In this document: positions 27,721 through 36,875 of the stretch, in pieces
Layout of the letters: each line of letters opens with the position of its first letter
How positions within the stretch are numbered: position 1 is the first letter of the stretch
Source of the DNA: Nocardia jinanensis
GTDB taxonomy: Bacteria; Actinomycetota; Actinomycetes; Mycobacteriales; Mycobacteriaceae
DNA: 64,000 bases
Assembly (NCBI RefSeq): GCF_014645735.1
Contig: NZ_BMMH01000004.1
Span: 124,001-188,000 of the forward strand
Direction: 5' to 3'
Program-made: the position numbers and the translations under genes
The notes under the pieces: model-generated
What the model was told of the DNA's origin: nothing
The model's input: only the letters and a program-made list of their open reading frames with translations
The model's database searches: none

Positions 27721-28575
27721 GTGACCACCACTGTCGAACCCCCCGAGCATGTGCGGGCCACATACGGTCTGCGGGAAATGACCCCCGTCGCCCTGGGCGA
27801 TTGGGAGGGCGGCTGGCGTCTCGGTGATGTGGTGCTCAGCCCCGTCGCGGATCACGCCCGGGCGGCTTGGTCGGCCAAGATCCGGGAGAGTTTGCGGGTG
27901 GACGGGCTGCGGCTGGCCCGCCCGGTGCGGGCCACCGACGGCCGGTATGTGGTGTCGGGCTGGCGGTGCGACACCTTCATGCCGGGTTGCCCGGAACCGC
28001 GGCACGACGAGGTGGTCTCGGTCTCGCTGCGGCTGCACAAGGCCACCGCCACCCTGGAGCGGCCCAGGTTCCTTTCCCAGCCGCCGGTCACCCCGTGGCT
28101 GGATGTGGATGTTTTCGTGGCCGCGGACCGGGCGGCCTGGGAAGCGGTGCCGTTGCGCACGCTGCGGGCGGCGGGCGCGGTGATGGAGAACTCGCCGGAC
28201 GGGCGCCACAGCGTCGATCTGATCGGTCAGCTGGCCACGCTGCGCAAACCGGTGCGTACTCCGCCGCAGCTGGTGCACGGCGATCTGTTCGGCACCGTGC
28301 TGTTCGCCGGTGCGCAGATGCCCGCGCTCACCGATCTCACTCCGTATTGGCGGCCGCCGGCGTGGGCTGCGGGCGTGATCGTGGTGGATGCGCTGTCCTG
28401 GGGCGGGGCCGACGACGGTCTGCTGGAACGCTGGTCCGATCTGCCCGAATGGCCGCAGATGCTGTTGCGCGCGGTGATGTTCCGGCTGGCGGTGCATGTA
28501 CTGCATCCGCGATCCACACCGGAAGCGCTGCCGGGGCTGGTCCGTACGGCGGATATGGTGCGGTTCCTGCTGTGA
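27721..28575 (+). CDS. TIGR02569-family protein, aminoglycoside-phosphotransferase-like
   Basis: A 284-residue protein of a family restricted to actinobacteria, found after moeZ in mycobacteria too. GTG 27721 starts VTTTVEPPEHVRATYGLRE. The segment PPQLVHGDLFGTVLFAGA near residue 180 resembles the Brenner-type HGDL of APH kinases, followed by DLTPYWRPPAWAAG and VVDALSWGGADD. The usual HGDxxxxN asparagine and a clear DxD are not evident, so kinase activity is doubtful. The function is unknown. Confidence 0.85.
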   Translation: MTTTVEPPEHVRATYGLREMTPVALGDWEGGWRLGDVVLSPVADHARAAWSAKIRESLRVDGLRLARPVRATDGRYVVSGWRCDTFMPGCPEPRHDEVVSVSLRLHKATATLERPRFLSQPPVTPWLDVDVFVAADRAAWEAVPLRTLRAAGAVMENSPDGRHSVDLIGQLATLRKPVRTPPQLVHGDLFGTVLFAGAQMPALTDLTPYWRPPAWAAGVIVVDALSWGGADDGLLERWSDLPEWPQMLLRAVMFRLAVHVLHPRSTPEALPGLVRTADMVRFLL

Positions 28576-28620
28576 GCGGAACCTTTCACAGGTGATGCCG
28601 AGGACTGCGATGCACGGAGA

Positions 28621-28652
28621 GGGGCCCGGCCGGTCGATACCGGCCGGGCCCC
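28621..28652. terminator. Strong bidirectional hairpin at the left border of the nitrate block
   Basis: Arms GGGGCCCGGCCGGT and ACCGGCCGGGCCCC form a perfect 14-bp stem with a CGAT loop, followed by TTCTCG. It lies between the convergent TIGR02569 gene and narK and separates conserved core from the nitrate genes. Confidence 0.9.
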
Positions 28653-28671
28653 TTCTCGCGCTGCGTTGCCC

Positions 28672-30162
28672 TCAGATGTTGGCGTAGGCCAGTGACGGAA
28701 CCCGGCCCACCGCGAACGAGGTGCGGCTGTAGAACCACCAGGTGACCCCGGCCATCACCAGGAACGCCACGGCGTAGGCCCAGAACGCCGGTGCCATGGT
28801 GCCGAAGTGGGTATTGGACAGCCGCAGTGCCTGCTGGAGCACGAAGCCGCCGAAGGCCCCCACCGCGCCGATGACGCCGATCGCCGCGCCTGCCTGACGC
28901 TTCGCCGAAGCGGCCGCTTCCGGAGGCTCCATACCGTGTTCGGAGGCGTACTTCTTCGATTCGGCGCTGAAGATGGACGGGATCATCCGGTAGGTGGAGC
29001 CGTTACCGATGCCGGCGAGCACGAACAGCATCAGGAAGGCGAGCAGGTACAGCGGGAAACTCTTCATTTCCAGGGCGGCCATGATGAGCGCGACCGCCAC
29101 GGCCATCCCGCCGAACACCATGATGGTGATATTCGCCCCGCCGCCGAGTTTGTCCGAGAGCCAGCCGCCGAACGGCCGCGAGAACGAGCCGACCAGCGCA
29201 CCCAGGAAGGCGAGATTGCCCAGGGTGGTGATCCAGCCGATGTTCGCGAGGTCGGGGAAATTGGCCTTGATGAGCGTGGGGAAGGCGAACGAGAACCCGA
29301 TGAAGGAACCGAAGGTGCCGATGTACAGGAATGCCATCACCCAGGTGTGCCGGTTGGTCAGCGCCGGTTTGTAGGAGCGGCCGTCCGATTTCGCGGTCGA
29401 CAGACTGTCCATATAGCGCAGGGCGCCGAACGCGGCGGCCAGGATGAACGGGATCCACACCAGTACCGAGAGGGTTATCCCGAAGCGGTATCCGGCGGCG
29501 TCCTTCGCGGTGAGATGGGTGCCCAGGGTGATCAGTAGCGGTACCAGCAGCTGGGTCTGCGCGACGCCGAGATTGCCACCCGCGGCGTTGATCCCGAGTG
29601 CCGCGCCCTTCTTGCCGTCGGGGAAGAAGAACGAGATATTGGCCATCGACGAGGAGAAATTTCCCCCGCCGAACCCGGACAGCGCGGCCAGGACCACGAA
29701 AACCCACATCGGGGTACCCGGTTGATTGACGAAATAGATCAGGCCCAGGGTGGGAATGAGCAGCATCGCGGCGCTGAAGACGGTGAAGGCCCGTCCGCCG
29801 AACCGGGGGATGGCGAAGGTGTAGGGGATGCGCAGGGTCGAACCGACCAGTGTCGGAATGGAAGTGAGCAACAGCGCGTTGCTGACCGCGGTCGGGTTCC
29901 CCTTGCCCAGGCCGTCCAGGAAAGCGAATCCGGCGGCGCCCATTCCGGTCACGACGCTCGCCCACAGGACCCAGATGCTGAATCCGAGATTCTCCGCGAA
30001 CACCGAGAACAGCAGATTCTTCTTGGCGGTGCGATCGGCGCCGGATTTCCAGAACCGCTCGTTGTCGGGCTCCCACCGGTCGATCCAGCGACCCCGGCGC
30101 TGGTGGGTGAAAGTTGTTGTCGTATCGGGTGGTTGCTGGCCGGTGTCGACTATCGCGGTCAT
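28672..30162 (-). CDS. narK: Nitrate/nitrite transporter NarK-type (MFS), copy 1
   Basis: A 496-residue MFS transporter starting at ATG 30162 behind GAGAGGGA. After a cytoplasmic leader of about 50 residues come about 12 helices. Nitrate-porter signatures are present: FGGGNFSSSMANISFFFP and GINAAGGNLGVAQTQLL in the first half, and GIGNGSTYRMIPSIF in the second. It lies opposite to narGHJI and nirBD but in the same block, so nitrate uptake or nitrite export is the likely task. The second copy at 32805 is clearly paralogous, with the GTFGSFIGFSFAF segment nearly identical. Confidence 0.92.
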   Translation of the reverse strand: MTAIVDTGQQPPDTTTTFTHQRRGRWIDRWEPDNERFWKSGADRTAKKNLLFSVFAENLGFSIWVLWASVVTGMGAAGFAFLDGLGKGNPTAVSNALLLTSIPTLVGSTLRIPYTFAIPRFGGRAFTVFSAAMLLIPTLGLIYFVNQPGTPMWVFVVLAALSGFGGGNFSSSMANISFFFPDGKKGAALGINAAGGNLGVAQTQLLVPLLITLGTHLTAKDAAGYRFGITLSVLVWIPFILAAAFGALRYMDSLSTAKSDGRSYKPALTNRHTWVMAFLYIGTFGSFIGFSFAFPTLIKANFPDLANIGWITTLGNLAFLGALVGSFSRPFGGWLSDKLGGGANITIMVFGGMAVAVALIMAALEMKSFPLYLLAFLMLFVLAGIGNGSTYRMIPSIFSAESKKYASEHGMEPPEAAASAKRQAGAAIGVIGAVGAFGGFVLQQALRLSNTHFGTMAPAFWAYAVAFLVMAGVTWWFYSRTSFAVGRVPSLAYANI

Positions 30163-30370
30163 CGGCGTCCCTCTCGTCGTTACTCGACGCCCCCCGGACG
30201 GGGCGCCCTGCTGCGGCAGCCGGGCGGTCGAGTGCGGTGTTGTGACGTGAGAAAACGCTAGAAGCCGGGTGTTTCGCTGAAATAGCGCGCAATGACGATC
30301 GCCACAAATCCCGCTCACGGAGCGGGAACGCCCGGGTGATCGGTCCGTAACCTCGATGGAACCCGGCCAA

Positions 30371-30528
30371 GATCGCGTCTGAGGGTGTTGTGTTCGGAGT
30401 GTGGGTATGTGGACGCGTATGGCCGGAGCGAATGCGGGGGTGCGCCGAGGATCGCGTCTGAGGGTGTTGTGTTCGGAGTGTGGGTATACGGACGCGCATG
30501 GCCGGAGCGAATGCGGAGGTACGCCTAA
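30371..30528. repeat. 79-bp tandem duplication between the FCD regulator gene and narK
   Basis: Two units, each starting GATCGCGTCTGAGGGTGTTG, begin at 30371 and 30450. They differ at a few positions only (for example TATGTGGACGCGTATGG against TATACGGACGCGCATGG). The right unit touches the stop codon of the FCD regulator (30525-30527). They make up much of the 362-base gap; the narK promoter must lie in 30163-30370, where no further gene or motif was recognised. Confidence 0.9.
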
Positions 30529-31193
30529 TGACCGGGGTAGTCGGCCAGCAAGGTGTCGAGGAAGCATCGGGTGGTCCGGGCGGCCTTTTCGGCGTCGCCG
30601 TCGACGATCGCCTGTACCAGTTCGCGGTGTTCGGCGGCGTACCAGCTGTCGATACGGTCGGTGCGCGAGCGGATCCCGGATTCGATGTAGCCGAGTAGCG
30701 AATCGTAGAACTCGATATAGACGGCGTTTCCGCTGGCGAGCACGATCGCCCGGTGCAGCTGGACATCGGCTTCGATGGCCGCGGTCCGGTCCACTCGCCA
30801 GAGCCGGTTGCGGTCGTCGAGTAGCCGGCGCAGGGTGGCGATATCGGAATCGTCGCGCCGGTGCGCGGCCAGCGCGGCGGCGGTGGACTCGATACCGTGA
30901 CGTAGTTCCAGTACGTCACGTTCGGCGGCCTCGGCGAAGTATTTGGCGAGGGTCCCGCCCACTTCCGAGGTCGCGATGACGTACGTACCGGAGCCCTGCC
31001 GCCGTTCCAGCATGCCGGCATGAACCAGCGCTTGGACGGCTTCGCGTAGGGTGTTGCGGCCGGTGCCGGTGAGTTCTGCCAGTTCGGGTTCGGTGGGGAT
31101 CCGCGTCCCGATCGGCCAGCGTCCCGAGCGGATGTCGTCTTTGAGTTGCTCGGTCACTTGGGCGATGAGGCTGGTGCGGCGCACGCTTTGCAC
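30525..31193 (-). CDS. FadR-subfamily GntR regulator (FCD domain)
   Basis: A 222-residue regulator starting at GTG 31193. Winged helix: SLIAQVTEQLKDDIRSGRWP, GTRIPTEPELAELTGTGRNT and the wing RRQGSGTYV. An FCD ligand domain follows (ELRHGIESTAAALAAHRRDD, the metal-binding DVQLHRAIVLASGN, YAAEHRELVQAIVDGD). Asp and His residues for a divalent metal are kept, suggesting an organic-acid ligand. It is divergent from the MFS gene at 31259 with a perfect inverted repeat between, so it most likely controls that transporter and itself. Confidence 0.9.
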   Translation of the reverse strand: MQSVRRTSLIAQVTEQLKDDIRSGRWPIGTRIPTEPELAELTGTGRNTLREAVQALVHAGMLERRQGSGTYVIATSEVGGTLAKYFAEAAERDVLELRHGIESTAAALAAHRRDDSDIATLRRLLDDRNRLWRVDRTAAIEADVQLHRAIVLASGNAVYIEFYDSLLGYIESGIRSRTDRIDSWYAAEHRELVQAIVDGDAEKAARTTRCFLDTLLADYPGH

Positions 31194-31232
31194 GGCAACA
31201 GAGTACCGCCCATCACAATCTTATTGCCCCAG

Positions 31233-31251
31233 TCATAGGGTCATCCTATGA
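31233..31251. promoter_or_regulatory. Perfect inverted repeat, operator candidate for the FCD regulator
   Basis: TCATAGG-GTCAT-CCTATGA has 7-bp arms and a 5-base centre. It lies in the 65-base divergent gap, 8 bases before the MFS start and 40 bases before the regulator start. Position next to a GTG start suggests that it would block transcription of a leaderless or nearly leaderless mRNA. Confidence 0.7.
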
Positions 31252-31258
31252 TTTCTCG

Positions 31259-32521
31259 GTGACTGCAGCGCTGCCCGAGACCACCCAAGCGGCCGATTCA
31301 CCCCTCGAGCAGCGGAAACGCAGTCTTATCGAGGGTCGGCTACTGGTACTCGCAGCTATTGTCGTGTCCGCTCTGGTCCTCCGGGTAGCGGTCACCGCGT
31401 TCACACCGCTCGCCGATGACATCGGCCGGGAGATCGGTTACTCCACCGCCGTTGTCGGTGTCTTCGGCATGATCCCCACGCTGATGTTCTCCATCACGGG
31501 CCTGCTGACCCCGCTGCTGGTCCGTGCGATCGGCCTGGAACGCACTGTGCTGATCGCGATGGCGGCCGCGGGTACGGGCATGCTGGTACGGGTTCTCGTC
31601 TCGGGGACGGTCGAACTGCTGCTGTTCTCCGCGCTCGCGCTCGGGGGTATGGGTATCGGCAATATCGTGGTCCCGCCGCTGGTCAAGCGCTATTTCCCGG
31701 ATCGGCTCGCCACGGTGAGCGCGCTCTACATCACGATGGTGCAGATCGGTACCGTGCTGCCCGCACTGGTAGCGGTACCGCTTGCCGAGGCGCACGGATG
31801 GCGTGTCTCGCTGGGTGTGTGGGCGCTGCTCGGTTTCGCGGCGGCGGTGCCCTGGATCGGCGTGCTGCGGGTTCGTCGCGGGCGCGCGGCCGCCGATAAG
31901 ACCGGCCTGCCCGACCCGGGCAGTACGCCGGCGCCCCAGGTGTGGCGGTCGCCGCTGGCCTGGGGGATGGCGGCCACCTTCGGTATGACCTCGCTCACCA
32001 CCTATTCGGTATTCACCTGGCTACCCACGATCCTCGCCGACGCCGGTGCCGACGCGGCCTTCGGTGGGTCGATGGTGGCGCTGTTCGCGCTCGTCGGACT
32101 AGTCGCCGCGCTGACCGCGCCCACGGTGGCCGCCCGGCTCACCAACCCGTACCCGGTGGTCGTCGGCTGCGCCGTGTGTTTCCTGGTGTCCTTCGCCGGT
32201 CTGCTCCTCGCACCGATGAGCGTGCCCATCCTGTGGGTGGCGATTCTGGGTCTCGGTCCGAGCACTTTCCCGATGACACTCACCTTGATCAACCTGCGGA
32301 CCCGTACCCCGGCCGGTTCGGCGGCTCTGTCGGGTTTCACGCAGGGTGTCGGCTACGCGCTGGCCTGTGTCGGGCCGCTGGTCTTCGGCATGCTGCACAC
32401 GATCACCGACGGGTGGGCGGCGCCGTTCGCGCTGCTCTGTGTCGCGGTGCTGGTGCTGCTCATCGGTGCCTGGCAGGCCTGCAAACCGCGGATGCTCGAG
32501 GATTCGATCGCGGCGCGCTGA
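31259..32521 (+). CDS. CynX/NimT-type MFS transporter
   Basis: A 420-residue MFS protein with about 12 helices, starting at GTG 31259. Sequence features such as ALVLRVAVTAFTPLADDIGR, GIGNIVVPPLVKRYFPDR and LGLGPSTFPMTLTLINLRTR match the cyanate/2-nitroimidazole transporter family (CynX, NimT). No ribosome site is obvious between the inverted repeat and the start, so leaderless translation is possible. Together with the FCD regulator it forms a small uptake or efflux module inside the nitrate block. Cyanate would fit nitrogen metabolism, but the substrate is inference. Confidence 0.85.
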   Translation: MTAALPETTQAADSPLEQRKRSLIEGRLLVLAAIVVSALVLRVAVTAFTPLADDIGREIGYSTAVVGVFGMIPTLMFSITGLLTPLLVRAIGLERTVLIAMAAAGTGMLVRVLVSGTVELLLFSALALGGMGIGNIVVPPLVKRYFPDRLATVSALYITMVQIGTVLPALVAVPLAEAHGWRVSLGVWALLGFAAAVPWIGVLRVRRGRAAADKTGLPDPGSTPAPQVWRSPLAWGMAATFGMTSLTTYSVFTWLPTILADAGADAAFGGSMVALFALVGLVAALTAPTVAARLTNPYPVVVGCAVCFLVSFAGLLLAPMSVPILWVAILGLGPSTFPMTLTLINLRTRTPAGSAALSGFTQGVGYALACVGPLVFGMLHTITDGWAAPFALLCVAVLVLLIGAWQACKPRMLEDSIAAR

Positions 32522-32804
32522 ACCGCGCACGCGGGACAGGTGCCCGACATCGGATCCGGCGCCCCGGGTTGCGGCCGGCAGTGACGCAGGTCATCATCGG
32601 ACCGAGCCCTCACCGTGAATATCGGCGGATATCGGCACTTCGTCACCAGCGGAAATGCTGATGTCACAACGAGTTAACATCGGCGGGCTTCTCACCTGAG
32701 CGGTTCGGGCCGCGTGAGAAACCGTTGATTCGACGGTCATTTTGGGCAGCATTGCCGCAATACCCGTTTCCTACCGTGGGGTCGAACCACGTTGGGAGGC
32801 CCTT

Positions 32805-34322
32805 TTGAGCACGGAGACCGAAAGCCGCGGCGACGCCCTATCGGCGATGTTCCGGCGGCCGAAGCTGGAGCGCTGGGACGCCGAGGACACCGCGGCCTGG
32901 GAGGCCGGCGGTAAGAAGATCGCCACGCGCAATCTGATCTGGTCGGTCGTCGCCGAGCACATCGGGTTCTCGATCTGGTCCATCTGGTCGGTCATGGTGC
33001 TGTTCATGCCGACCGAGACCTACGGGATCGACGCGGCGGGCAAATTCTTCCTGGTCGCGGTACCGACCCTGGTCGGTGCCATCCTGCGTATCCCGTACAC
33101 GGTCGCCACGGCCCGGTTCGGTGGCCGCAACTGGACGGTGTTCAGCGCCGCCGCGCTGCTGGTACCGGCCGCTCTGACCCTGTACTTCGTGAACCAGCCC
33201 GGTACGTCCTATACGACCTTCCTGATCGTCGCGGCGTTCGCCGGTCTGGGCGGCGGCAACTTCGCCTCCTCGATGACCAATATCAATGCGTTCTACCCGC
33301 AGCGGCTCAAGGGCTGGGCTCTGGGGATGAACGCGGGCGGCGGCAATATCGGCGTCCCCGTCATCCAGTTGTTCGGCCTGCTGGTCATCGCGACCCTCGG
33401 CGACGAGTACGCCTCGATCATCTGCGCGGCCTATCTGGTGCTGGTGGTGCTCGCCGGACTCGGCGCCGCGCTGTTCATGGACAACCTGCCCAACCAGAAG
33501 GCCGATCTGTCCTTCATGCTCACCGCGCTGAAAGTGCCGCAGTCCTGGGCGGTTTCGTTCCTCTACATCGGCACTTTCGGATCCTTCATCGGGTACAGCT
33601 TCGCCTTCGGCCAGATCCTGCAGATCAGCTTCGTCGCCGGTGGGGACACCGCCGCCCAGGCCACGCTGCACGCCGCGCAGATCGCTTTCATCGGACCGCT
33701 GCTCGGCTCGATCGCCCGCCCCTACGGCGGCAAGCTCGCCGACCGGATCGGTGGCAGCCGGGTGACCCTGTTCACCTTCGCGGCCATGATGGTCGCGGCG
33801 GTGGCGGTGGCTTCGGCCTCGACTGTCGCCGACGGCTCGCACAAGGGGTTCTCGGGTCCGGTGCTGGGCGTGCTGGTGGCCGGTTTCGTGGCGCTGTTCG
33901 TTCTGTCCGGCCTGGGCAACGGATCGGTCACCAAGATCATCCCGTCGGTTTTCGACGCCAAATCGCGCAGCCTGGACGCGAGTCCCGCCGAACGCGCTGC
34001 CTGGGCGCAGAACACCTCCGGTGCGCTGATCGGCTTCGTGGGTGCCATCGGTGCCCTGGGCGGTGTCGCTATCAACCTGGTGCTGCGGTCGTCCTACTCC
34101 GCGACCCAATCCGCGACCACCGCCTTCTGGGTGTTCATGGCGTTCTACGTCGCCTGTGCCCTGGTCACCTGGGCGGTGTTCCTGCGCCGCCCCGGCGCCC
34201 CGTCCCGCGACCACGAGGTCGTCGCCGTCGCCGAGGCCCTGGTCCGCCGGGCCGAATCCGGCCCCCACAACTCCGCCCAGCCCACCGAATCCCGGTCCGC
34301 CCGGTCGTCGGCGAACCTCTGA
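32805..34322 (+). CDS. narK: Nitrate/nitrite transporter NarK-type (MFS), copy 2
   Basis: A 505-residue NarK-family transporter. TTG 32805 is chosen because GGGAGG precedes it by six bases and homologues start at this level; the frame is open to 32742. Signature segments GLGGGNFASSMTNINAFYP, GMNAGGGNIGVPVIQLFG and GLGNGSVTKIIPSVF are present. The C-terminus is a 40-residue hydrophilic tail. nirB follows after 24 bases on the same strand, so this copy probably imports nitrate or nitrite for assimilation. The 283-base upstream gap has no convincing GlnR box. Confidence 0.93.
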   Translation: MSTETESRGDALSAMFRRPKLERWDAEDTAAWEAGGKKIATRNLIWSVVAEHIGFSIWSIWSVMVLFMPTETYGIDAAGKFFLVAVPTLVGAILRIPYTVATARFGGRNWTVFSAAALLVPAALTLYFVNQPGTSYTTFLIVAAFAGLGGGNFASSMTNINAFYPQRLKGWALGMNAGGGNIGVPVIQLFGLLVIATLGDEYASIICAAYLVLVVLAGLGAALFMDNLPNQKADLSFMLTALKVPQSWAVSFLYIGTFGSFIGYSFAFGQILQISFVAGGDTAAQATLHAAQIAFIGPLLGSIARPYGGKLADRIGGSRVTLFTFAAMMVAAVAVASASTVADGSHKGFSGPVLGVLVAGFVALFVLSGLGNGSVTKIIPSVFDAKSRSLDASPAERAAWAQNTSGALIGFVGAIGALGGVAINLVLRSSYSATQSATTAFWVFMAFYVACALVTWAVFLRRPGAPSRDHEVVAVAEALVRRAESGPHNSAQPTESRSARSSANL

Positions 34323-34346
34323 CACCGGATCCCCACGGAGGACACC

Positions 34347-36875
34347 ATGAACGCACAGCGCAGAACAGTCGTCGTCGCCGGTCACGGCATGGTCGGGCAC
34401 CGGTTCGTCGAGGCGATCCGCTCGCGGGACGAGGCGGGGCAGTGGCAGGTCGTCGTACTCGGCGAAGAGAAACTGGCTGCCTACGACCGGGTCGGGCTGT
34501 CCTCCTACGTCGGTAACTGGGAAACCGCCTCGCTGGCGCTGCCGGGTAACGAGTACGCCGGCGACGATCTGGTCGACCTGCGGCTCGGGCAGCGGGCCGA
34601 GACCATCGACAAGGACGCCCAGAAGGTCACCACCACCTCCGGTGAGGTGCTCGACTACGACGCGCTCGTCCTGGCGACGGGTTCCTATCCGTTCGTGCCA
34701 CCCGTGCCGGGGCACGAACACCCGGAATGCTTCGTCTACCGGACCCTCGAGGATCTGGACGGCATCCGGTCCGCGGCCGATGCGGCCGGTCCGGGCGCGC
34801 ACGGCGTGGTCGTCGGCGGCGGTCTGCTCGGGCTGGAGGCAGCCAACGCGCTGCGCCTGCTCGGGCTGACCCCGCACGTGGTGGAGTACAACGACCGCCT
34901 GATGCCGGCCCAGGTCGACGAGGGCGGCGGCGCGATCCTGGAGAAGCTGGTCACCGATCTGGGGCTGGCGGTGCACACCGGGGTGGGCACCGCCGGGATC
35001 GAGCGCAACGAGGCGGCCGACCCGGCCGAACGGCTGCGGATCACGCTGTCCGACGACAGCGCGATCGATGCCGCGCTCGTGGTGTTCTCCGCGGGTGTCC
35101 GCCCGCGGGACCAGATCGCCCGCGACGCCGGTCTCGAGGTCGGCCCGCGCGGCGGTGTGATCACCGATCTGGGTCTGGCCACCTCCGATCCGAATATCTA
35201 CGCGATCGGCGAATGCGCGGCGATCGAGGGAGTCTGCTACGGCCTGGTGGCGCCGGGGTACACGACCGCCGAGATCGTGGCCGACCGCCTGCTGGGCGGT
35301 GCCGGTGAGTTCCCCGGCGCCGATATGTCCACCAAGCTGAAGCTGCTCGGTGTGGATGTGGCGAGCTTCGGCGACGCCCACGGCACCACCGAGGGTGCGC
35401 TGTCGGTGGTGCTGCACGACGCGGCCCGGGGCACCTACGCGAAATTGGTGATCTCCGACGACGCGCAGACTCTGCTCGGCGGCATCCTGGTCGGCGACGC
35501 CACCCAATACGCCGCGCTGCGGCCGCTGGTCGGCCGTCCGCTACCGGCCGAACCCGCCGCGCTGATCTCGCCGGCCGGTGCGGAACTGGGCGCCGACGCA
35601 CTGCCCGACGAGGCGCAGATCTGCTCCTGCAACGATGTGAGCAAGGGCGCCATCTGCGGCGCGATCGCCGAGGGCGCCTGCGATATCCCGGCCATCAAGG
35701 CCTGCACCAAGGCCGGGACCTCCTGTGGCGGCTGTGTGCCGATGATCAAGAAGGTGCTCGAACAGTCCGGTGTCGAGATGTCCAAGGCTCTGTGCGAGCA
35801 CTTCGGGCAGTCGCGCGCGGAACTGTTCCAGATCGTGCAGGCCACCGGTATCCGCACCTTCTCCGAGCTCATCGCCCGGCACGGCAAGGGCACCGGCTGC
35901 GATATCTGCAAGCCGACCGTGGCTTCCATCCTCGCCTCCACCTCCAGTGATCACATCCTGGAGGGTGAACAGGCCGCGTTGCAGGACACCAACGACCACT
36001 TCCTGGCCAATATGCAGAAGAACGGCACCTACTCGGTGGTGCCGCGGATGCCGGGCGGGGAGGTCACCCCGGAGCAGCTGATCGTGATCGGCGAGGTCGC
36101 CAAGGAGTTCGGGCTCTACACCAAGATCACCGGCGGGCAGCGGATCGATCTGTTCGGGGCCCGCGTCGAACAGCTGCCGCTCATCTGGAAGCGGCTCGTG
36201 GACGCCGGCATGGAATCGGGCCATGCGTACGGAAAATCGCTGCGTACGGTCAAGAGCTGCGTCGGATCCACCTGGTGCCGGTACGGCCAGCAGGATTCGG
36301 TGGGCATGGCCGTGCTGCTGGAGAAGCGCTACCGTGGACTGCGGTCGCCGCACAAATTGAAGCTGGCGGTCTCCGGTTGCGCCCGCGAATGCGCCGAAGC
36401 CCGCGGCAAGGATGTGGGTGTCATCGCCACCGAGACCGGGTGGAATCTCTACGTCGGCGGCAACGGCGGCCTTACTCCCAAGCATGCGGTGCTGCTGGCG
36501 GGCGATCTCGACGACGAGGCCCTGATCGCCTATATCGACCGCTACCTGATGTTCTACATCCGCACCGCGGACCGGCTGCAACGCACCGCGCCGTGGCAGG
36601 AGGACCTCGGTATCGACTACATCCGTGAGGTGGTCTGCGCGGACAGTCTCGGGATCGCCGCCGATCTGGAGAAGGCGATGACCGACCATGTGGCCGGCTA
36701 CCGCGACGAATGGGCCGCGGTTCTCGACGACGAGGAGAAGCTGTCCCGGTTCGTATCCTTCGTCAACGCCCCGGCCGAGGCCGACCCGACCATCGCCTTC
36801 GACGAGAGCGGTGAGCGCAAGGTCCCGGTGCTGCTCGGCCTGCCCGGCATGCCCGGAGGAGGTAGCGGAGCGTGA
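34347..36875 (+). CDS. nirB: NADH-dependent assimilatory nitrite reductase, large subunit
   Basis: NirB reduces nitrite to ammonium with NADH, FAD, Fe-S clusters and siroheme. ATG 34347 has GGAGG ahead. In order: FAD/NAD-binding domain (VVVAGHGMVGHRFVEAI; HGVVVGGGLLGLEAAN), BFD-like [2Fe-2S] domain with Cys426 and Cys428 (CSCNDVSKG) and GTSCGGC, then the sulfite/nitrite reductase domain with siroheme/[4Fe-4S] ligands Cys638, Cys644 (CVGSTWC) and Cys678, Cys682 (SGCAREC). 842 residues is typical. Its last 13 codons lie in the first copy of a 60-bp repeat, giving the tail PGMPGGGSGA. Confidence 0.96.
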   Translation: MNAQRRTVVVAGHGMVGHRFVEAIRSRDEAGQWQVVVLGEEKLAAYDRVGLSSYVGNWETASLALPGNEYAGDDLVDLRLGQRAETIDKDAQKVTTTSGEVLDYDALVLATGSYPFVPPVPGHEHPECFVYRTLEDLDGIRSAADAAGPGAHGVVVGGGLLGLEAANALRLLGLTPHVVEYNDRLMPAQVDEGGGAILEKLVTDLGLAVHTGVGTAGIERNEAADPAERLRITLSDDSAIDAALVVFSAGVRPRDQIARDAGLEVGPRGGVITDLGLATSDPNIYAIGECAAIEGVCYGLVAPGYTTAEIVADRLLGGAGEFPGADMSTKLKLLGVDVASFGDAHGTTEGALSVVLHDAARGTYAKLVISDDAQTLLGGILVGDATQYAALRPLVGRPLPAEPAALISPAGAELGADALPDEAQICSCNDVSKGAICGAIAEGACDIPAIKACTKAGTSCGGCVPMIKKVLEQSGVEMSKALCEHFGQSRAELFQIVQATGIRTFSELIARHGKGTGCDICKPTVASILASTSSDHILEGEQAALQDTNDHFLANMQKNGTYSVVPRMPGGEVTPEQLIVIGEVAKEFGLYTKITGGQRIDLFGARVEQLPLIWKRLVDAGMESGHAYGKSLRTVKSCVGSTWCRYGQQDSVGMAVLLEKRYRGLRSPHKLKLAVSGCARECAEARGKDVGVIATETGWNLYVGGNGGLTPKHAVLLAGDLDDEALIAYIDRYLMFYIRTADRLQRTAPWQEDLGIDYIREVVCADSLGIAADLEKAMTDHVAGYRDEWAAVLDDEEKLSRFVSFVNAPAEADPTIAFDESGERKVPVLLGLPGMPGGGSGA

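Noticed and set aside
32636..32665. Possible GlnR box (GTCAC and GAAAT) upstream of narK copy 2
   Set aside because: The half-sites are five bases apart where six are expected and the second half is poor; not enough to call, although GlnR control of this operon would be biologically likely.
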